NCBI RefSeq assembly: GCF_034090345.1 | Contig: NZ_JAXDSS010000105.1 | Span: 1 to 6,627, forward strand | Source of the DNA: Peptoniphilus sp034090345 | GTDB taxonomy: Bacteria > Bacillota > Clostridia > Tissierellales > Peptoniphilaceae | Direction of reading: 5' to 3' | DNA length: 6,627 bases | Shown: one piece after another, positions 5,675 to 6,627 of the stretch | Numbering within the stretch: position 1 is the stretch's first letter | Layout: the number at the start of each line of letters is the position of its first letter | Notes under the pieces: generated by a model | Databases searched by the model: none | What the model was told of the DNA's origin: nothing | The model's input: only the letters and a program-made list of their open reading frames with translations | Made by a program: the position numbers and the translations under genes

Positions 5675-6294
5675 GAGAACCAATTATTATAGGTATAGCA
5701 GGTGGCTCAGGTTCTGGAAAGAGTACTGTAACAAATGAATTATTGTCAATGCTTGACAGAGAAAGAGTAACTGTAATAGAAGAAGATAGTTATTATAAAG
5801 ACCAATCAAATGTGGCATTTGAGCAAAGAGTCAAGACTAATTATGACCATCCTTTTGCTTTTGACCATGATCTTTTAGTTGAACATTTAACTAAGCTAAA
5901 GAACAAAAAGAGTATAGAAAAGCCAATATATGACTATGAAGTTCACAACAGAAAGAAGATAACTGAAAAAGTTGTGCCTAAAGAGGTAATAATTTTAGAG
6001 GGAATACTTATTTTAAGTGAAAAAGAAATAAGAGATTTATTGGATATAAAAGTTTTTGTTGATACAGACAGTGATGTTAGAATTATAAGAAGAATCTTAA
6101 GAGACATGAAAGAGAGAGGCAGAAGTTTAGATTCTGTAATATTACAGTATATGTCAACAGTAAGGTCTGCACATCTTCAGTTTGTAGAGCCGTCTAAGAG
6201 ATACGCTGATATAATAATCCCTGAAGGTGGATACAATAAAGTTGCAATAGACCTTATATATTCTAAAATAAAAAATTGGTTAATTGTAAAATGA
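5671..6294 (+). CDS. udk: Uridine kinase
   Basis: Pyrimidine salvage enzyme that phosphorylates uridine and cytidine to UMP and CMP, usually with GTP or ATP; cytosolic. It has 207 residues, the usual length. The P-loop is GGSGSGKST (11-19), followed by EEDSYYKD (37-44), the substrate-site NYDHPFAFD (57-65) and YDYEVHNR (87-94), a Walker B-like IILEGIL (107-113), the lid arginine-rich region RRILRDMKERGRS (140-152) and the C-terminal FVEPSKRYADIIIPEGG (171-187). ATG 5671 makes an ATGA overlap with the U32 stop, with GAGG (5659-5662) 8 nt upstream, so translation is probably coupled. The C-terminus looks complete, so the adjacent insertion sequence did not cut the gene. No terminator is visible after the stop, and udk transcripts would therefore run into the IS element. 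Confidence 0.96.
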   Translation: MREPIIIGIAGGSGSGKSTVTNELLSMLDRERVTVIEEDSYYKDQSNVAFEQRVKTNYDHPFAFDHDLLVEHLTKLKNKKSIEKPIYDYEVHNRKKITEKVVPKEVIILEGILILSEKEIRDLLDIKVFVDTDSDVRIIRRILRDMKERGRSLDSVILQYMSTVRSAHLQFVEPSKRYADIIIPEGGYNKVAIDLIYSKIKNWLIVK

Positions 6295-6313
6295 AATTGA
6301 ACTAAAAAAAATC

Positions 6314-6381
6314 CCATAGTAAATCACATTTGGTATAATTGATTCACCAAAAACAAAAAAACCAAAAGGTGATGACTATGG
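6314..6381 (+). promoter_or_regulatory. Long imperfect inverted repeat hiding the transposase translation start
   Basis: Three paired blocks are seen in order: CCATAGT (6314-6320) with ACTATGG (6375-6381); ATCAC (6323-6327) with GTGAT (6369-6373); TTTGGT (6329-6334) with ACCAAA (6361-6366). Only small internal loops separate the blocks (AA against G; A against AG). That makes 18 pairs with a 26-nt loop (6335-6360). The right arm contains the ribosome binding site AAAGGTG and the ATG at 6378. The left arm lies upstream of the likely transcription start near 6346, so only read-through RNA could fold this way. Function is inferred from known insertion-sequence biology. Confidence 0.6.
6331..6339 (+). 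promoter_or_regulatory. Extended -10 promoter of the IS element
   Basis: TGGTATAAT at 6331-6339 is an exact TGnTATAAT extended -10 box. No good -35 hexamer is found 16-18 bp upstream (that region reads around ATCCCA), which extended -10 promoters can tolerate. The expected start is about 6345-6347, giving a leader of about 32 nt before ATG 6378. Confidence 0.55.
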
Positions 6382-6627
6382 AATATAATAATACTACAAC
6401 AAATTCAAGAAAAAATAAACATTAAAATGATTTCGAAAGAGGACAAATTCAGCTTTTACACAATAAAGGCTATTGCGCGTACAAGATAGCTAAAGAACTC
6501 AATAGATCTTCAAATACAATCAGAAATGAATTAAAACGAGGAACAGTCCCCCAAATTAAAAACAATAAAGAAGTAGAAGTATACTATCCCGATACAGGAA
6601 AGACAGTTTATGAGAAACATAGAACAA
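6378..6627 (+). pseudogene. IS30-family transposase, N-terminal part, in-frame stop at codon 16
   Basis: Reading from ATG 6378 gives 15 codons ending ...SRKNKH, then TAA at 6423-6425, then an open frame to the window edge (codons 17-83). After the stop comes NDFERGQIQLLHNKGY, followed by the helix-turn-helix AYKIAKELNRSSNTIRNELK (34-53) and RGT, as in IS30 transposases that bind the terminal repeats. YYPDTGKTVYEKHR follows at 69-82. The catalytic DDE domain lies outside the window. The frame is otherwise intact, and TTA (Leu) to TAA is the simplest explanation: one substitution in a KHLNDFER-like context. There is no in-frame ATG, GTG or TTG between the stop and the helix-turn-helix to rescue translation (ATG 6427 is in another frame). 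An in-frame ATG at 6372 abuts the ribosome binding site AAAGGTG and is a less likely start. Probably inactive unless the stop is read through or is a sequencing error. Confidence 0.78.

Larger units (their letters stand above)
6311..6627 (+). mobile_element. IS30-family insertion sequence, left part (right end outside the window)
   Basis: The element is recognised by the frame at 6378 onward, which reads as the N-terminal part of an IS30-type transposase. It lies in the same direction as udk and starts within about 20 bp of the udk stop. The exact left end is not visible: the boundary given is an estimate within 6295-6314, because the right terminal repeat and target duplication are not in view. 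Codon use differs from the neighbours (GCG, CCC, CTC, GTC and CGA appear within a short stretch), which fits recent transfer. The segment holds an extended -10 promoter, a large inverted repeat over the translation start and a broken transposase gene. Confidence 0.82.

Noticed and set aside
6344..6372. Alternative small hairpin TCACC (6344-6348) with GGTGA (6368-6372) in the IS leader
   Set aside because: Only 5 pairs with a 19-nt loop. It could weakly affect the ribosome binding site in the element's own transcript but is too small to claim.
1..6627. CRISPR array, tRNA/rRNA genes, riboswitch or T-box leader, toxin-antitoxin or defence genes
   Set aside because: Looked for and not seen: no direct-repeat arrays, no tRNA-like cloverleaf, no leader longer than about 100 nt, and all frames are accounted for by housekeeping genes and the IS element.

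Overview
The window is a compact, AT-rich (roughly one third G+C by eye) piece of a low-GC Gram-positive chromosome, with every recognised gene on the + strand. Heavy AGA and ATA codon use, strong AGGAGG-type ribosome binding sites and the gene order point to an anaerobic Firmicute of the Clostridia/Tissierellia kind (a Peptoniphilaceae-like coccus is a reasonable guess). The species cannot be fixed from the sequence alone.

Layout: the 3' end of alaS (1-584, entering from the left), then ireB (622-870), a gap of about 100 bp holding two perfect back-to-back hairpins (901-954), then a tightly packed run: ruvX/yqgF (972-1412), a UPF0473/DUF1292 gene (1390-1635), a fur-family regulator (1647-2102) and ribonuclease J (2103-3767). 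An intrinsic terminator (3766-3792) overlaps the rnj stop codon. It is followed almost at once by a second run with 4-bp overlaps: a TrmR-like tRNA methyltransferase (3804-4457), a U32-family protein of the TrhP type (4454-5674) and uridine kinase udk (5671-6294). The last 300 bases are the left part of an IS30-family insertion sequence, whose transposase frame carries an in-frame TAA at codon 16 and runs off the window.

Functionally this is a housekeeping island: tRNA charging (alaS), tRNA wobble modification (trmR plus U32/TrhP, the hydroxyuridine-to-methoxyuridine pathway), RNA turnover (rnj), rRNA maturation or DNA repair (ruvX), pyrimidine salvage (udk), a PASTA-kinase target linked to cell-wall homeostasis (ireB) and a metal-responsive repressor (fur). 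The alaS-ireB-ruvX-UPF0473 and trmR-U32-udk blocks match, from memory, the Bacillus subtilis order alaS...yrzL-yrrK-yrzB-yrrL-yrrM-yrrN-yrrO-udk, with fur and rnj in the place where B. subtilis has yrrL (mltG).

I found no new defence, toxin or biosynthetic system. The most interesting signal is at the IS end. An imperfect 20-nt-arm inverted repeat (6314-6333 with 6361-6381) would hide the transposase ribosome binding site and start codon in transcripts reading in from udk. It could not form in transcripts from the element's own extended -10 promoter, whose start lies inside the loop. This is the known logic by which some insertion sequences block activation by outside transcription.
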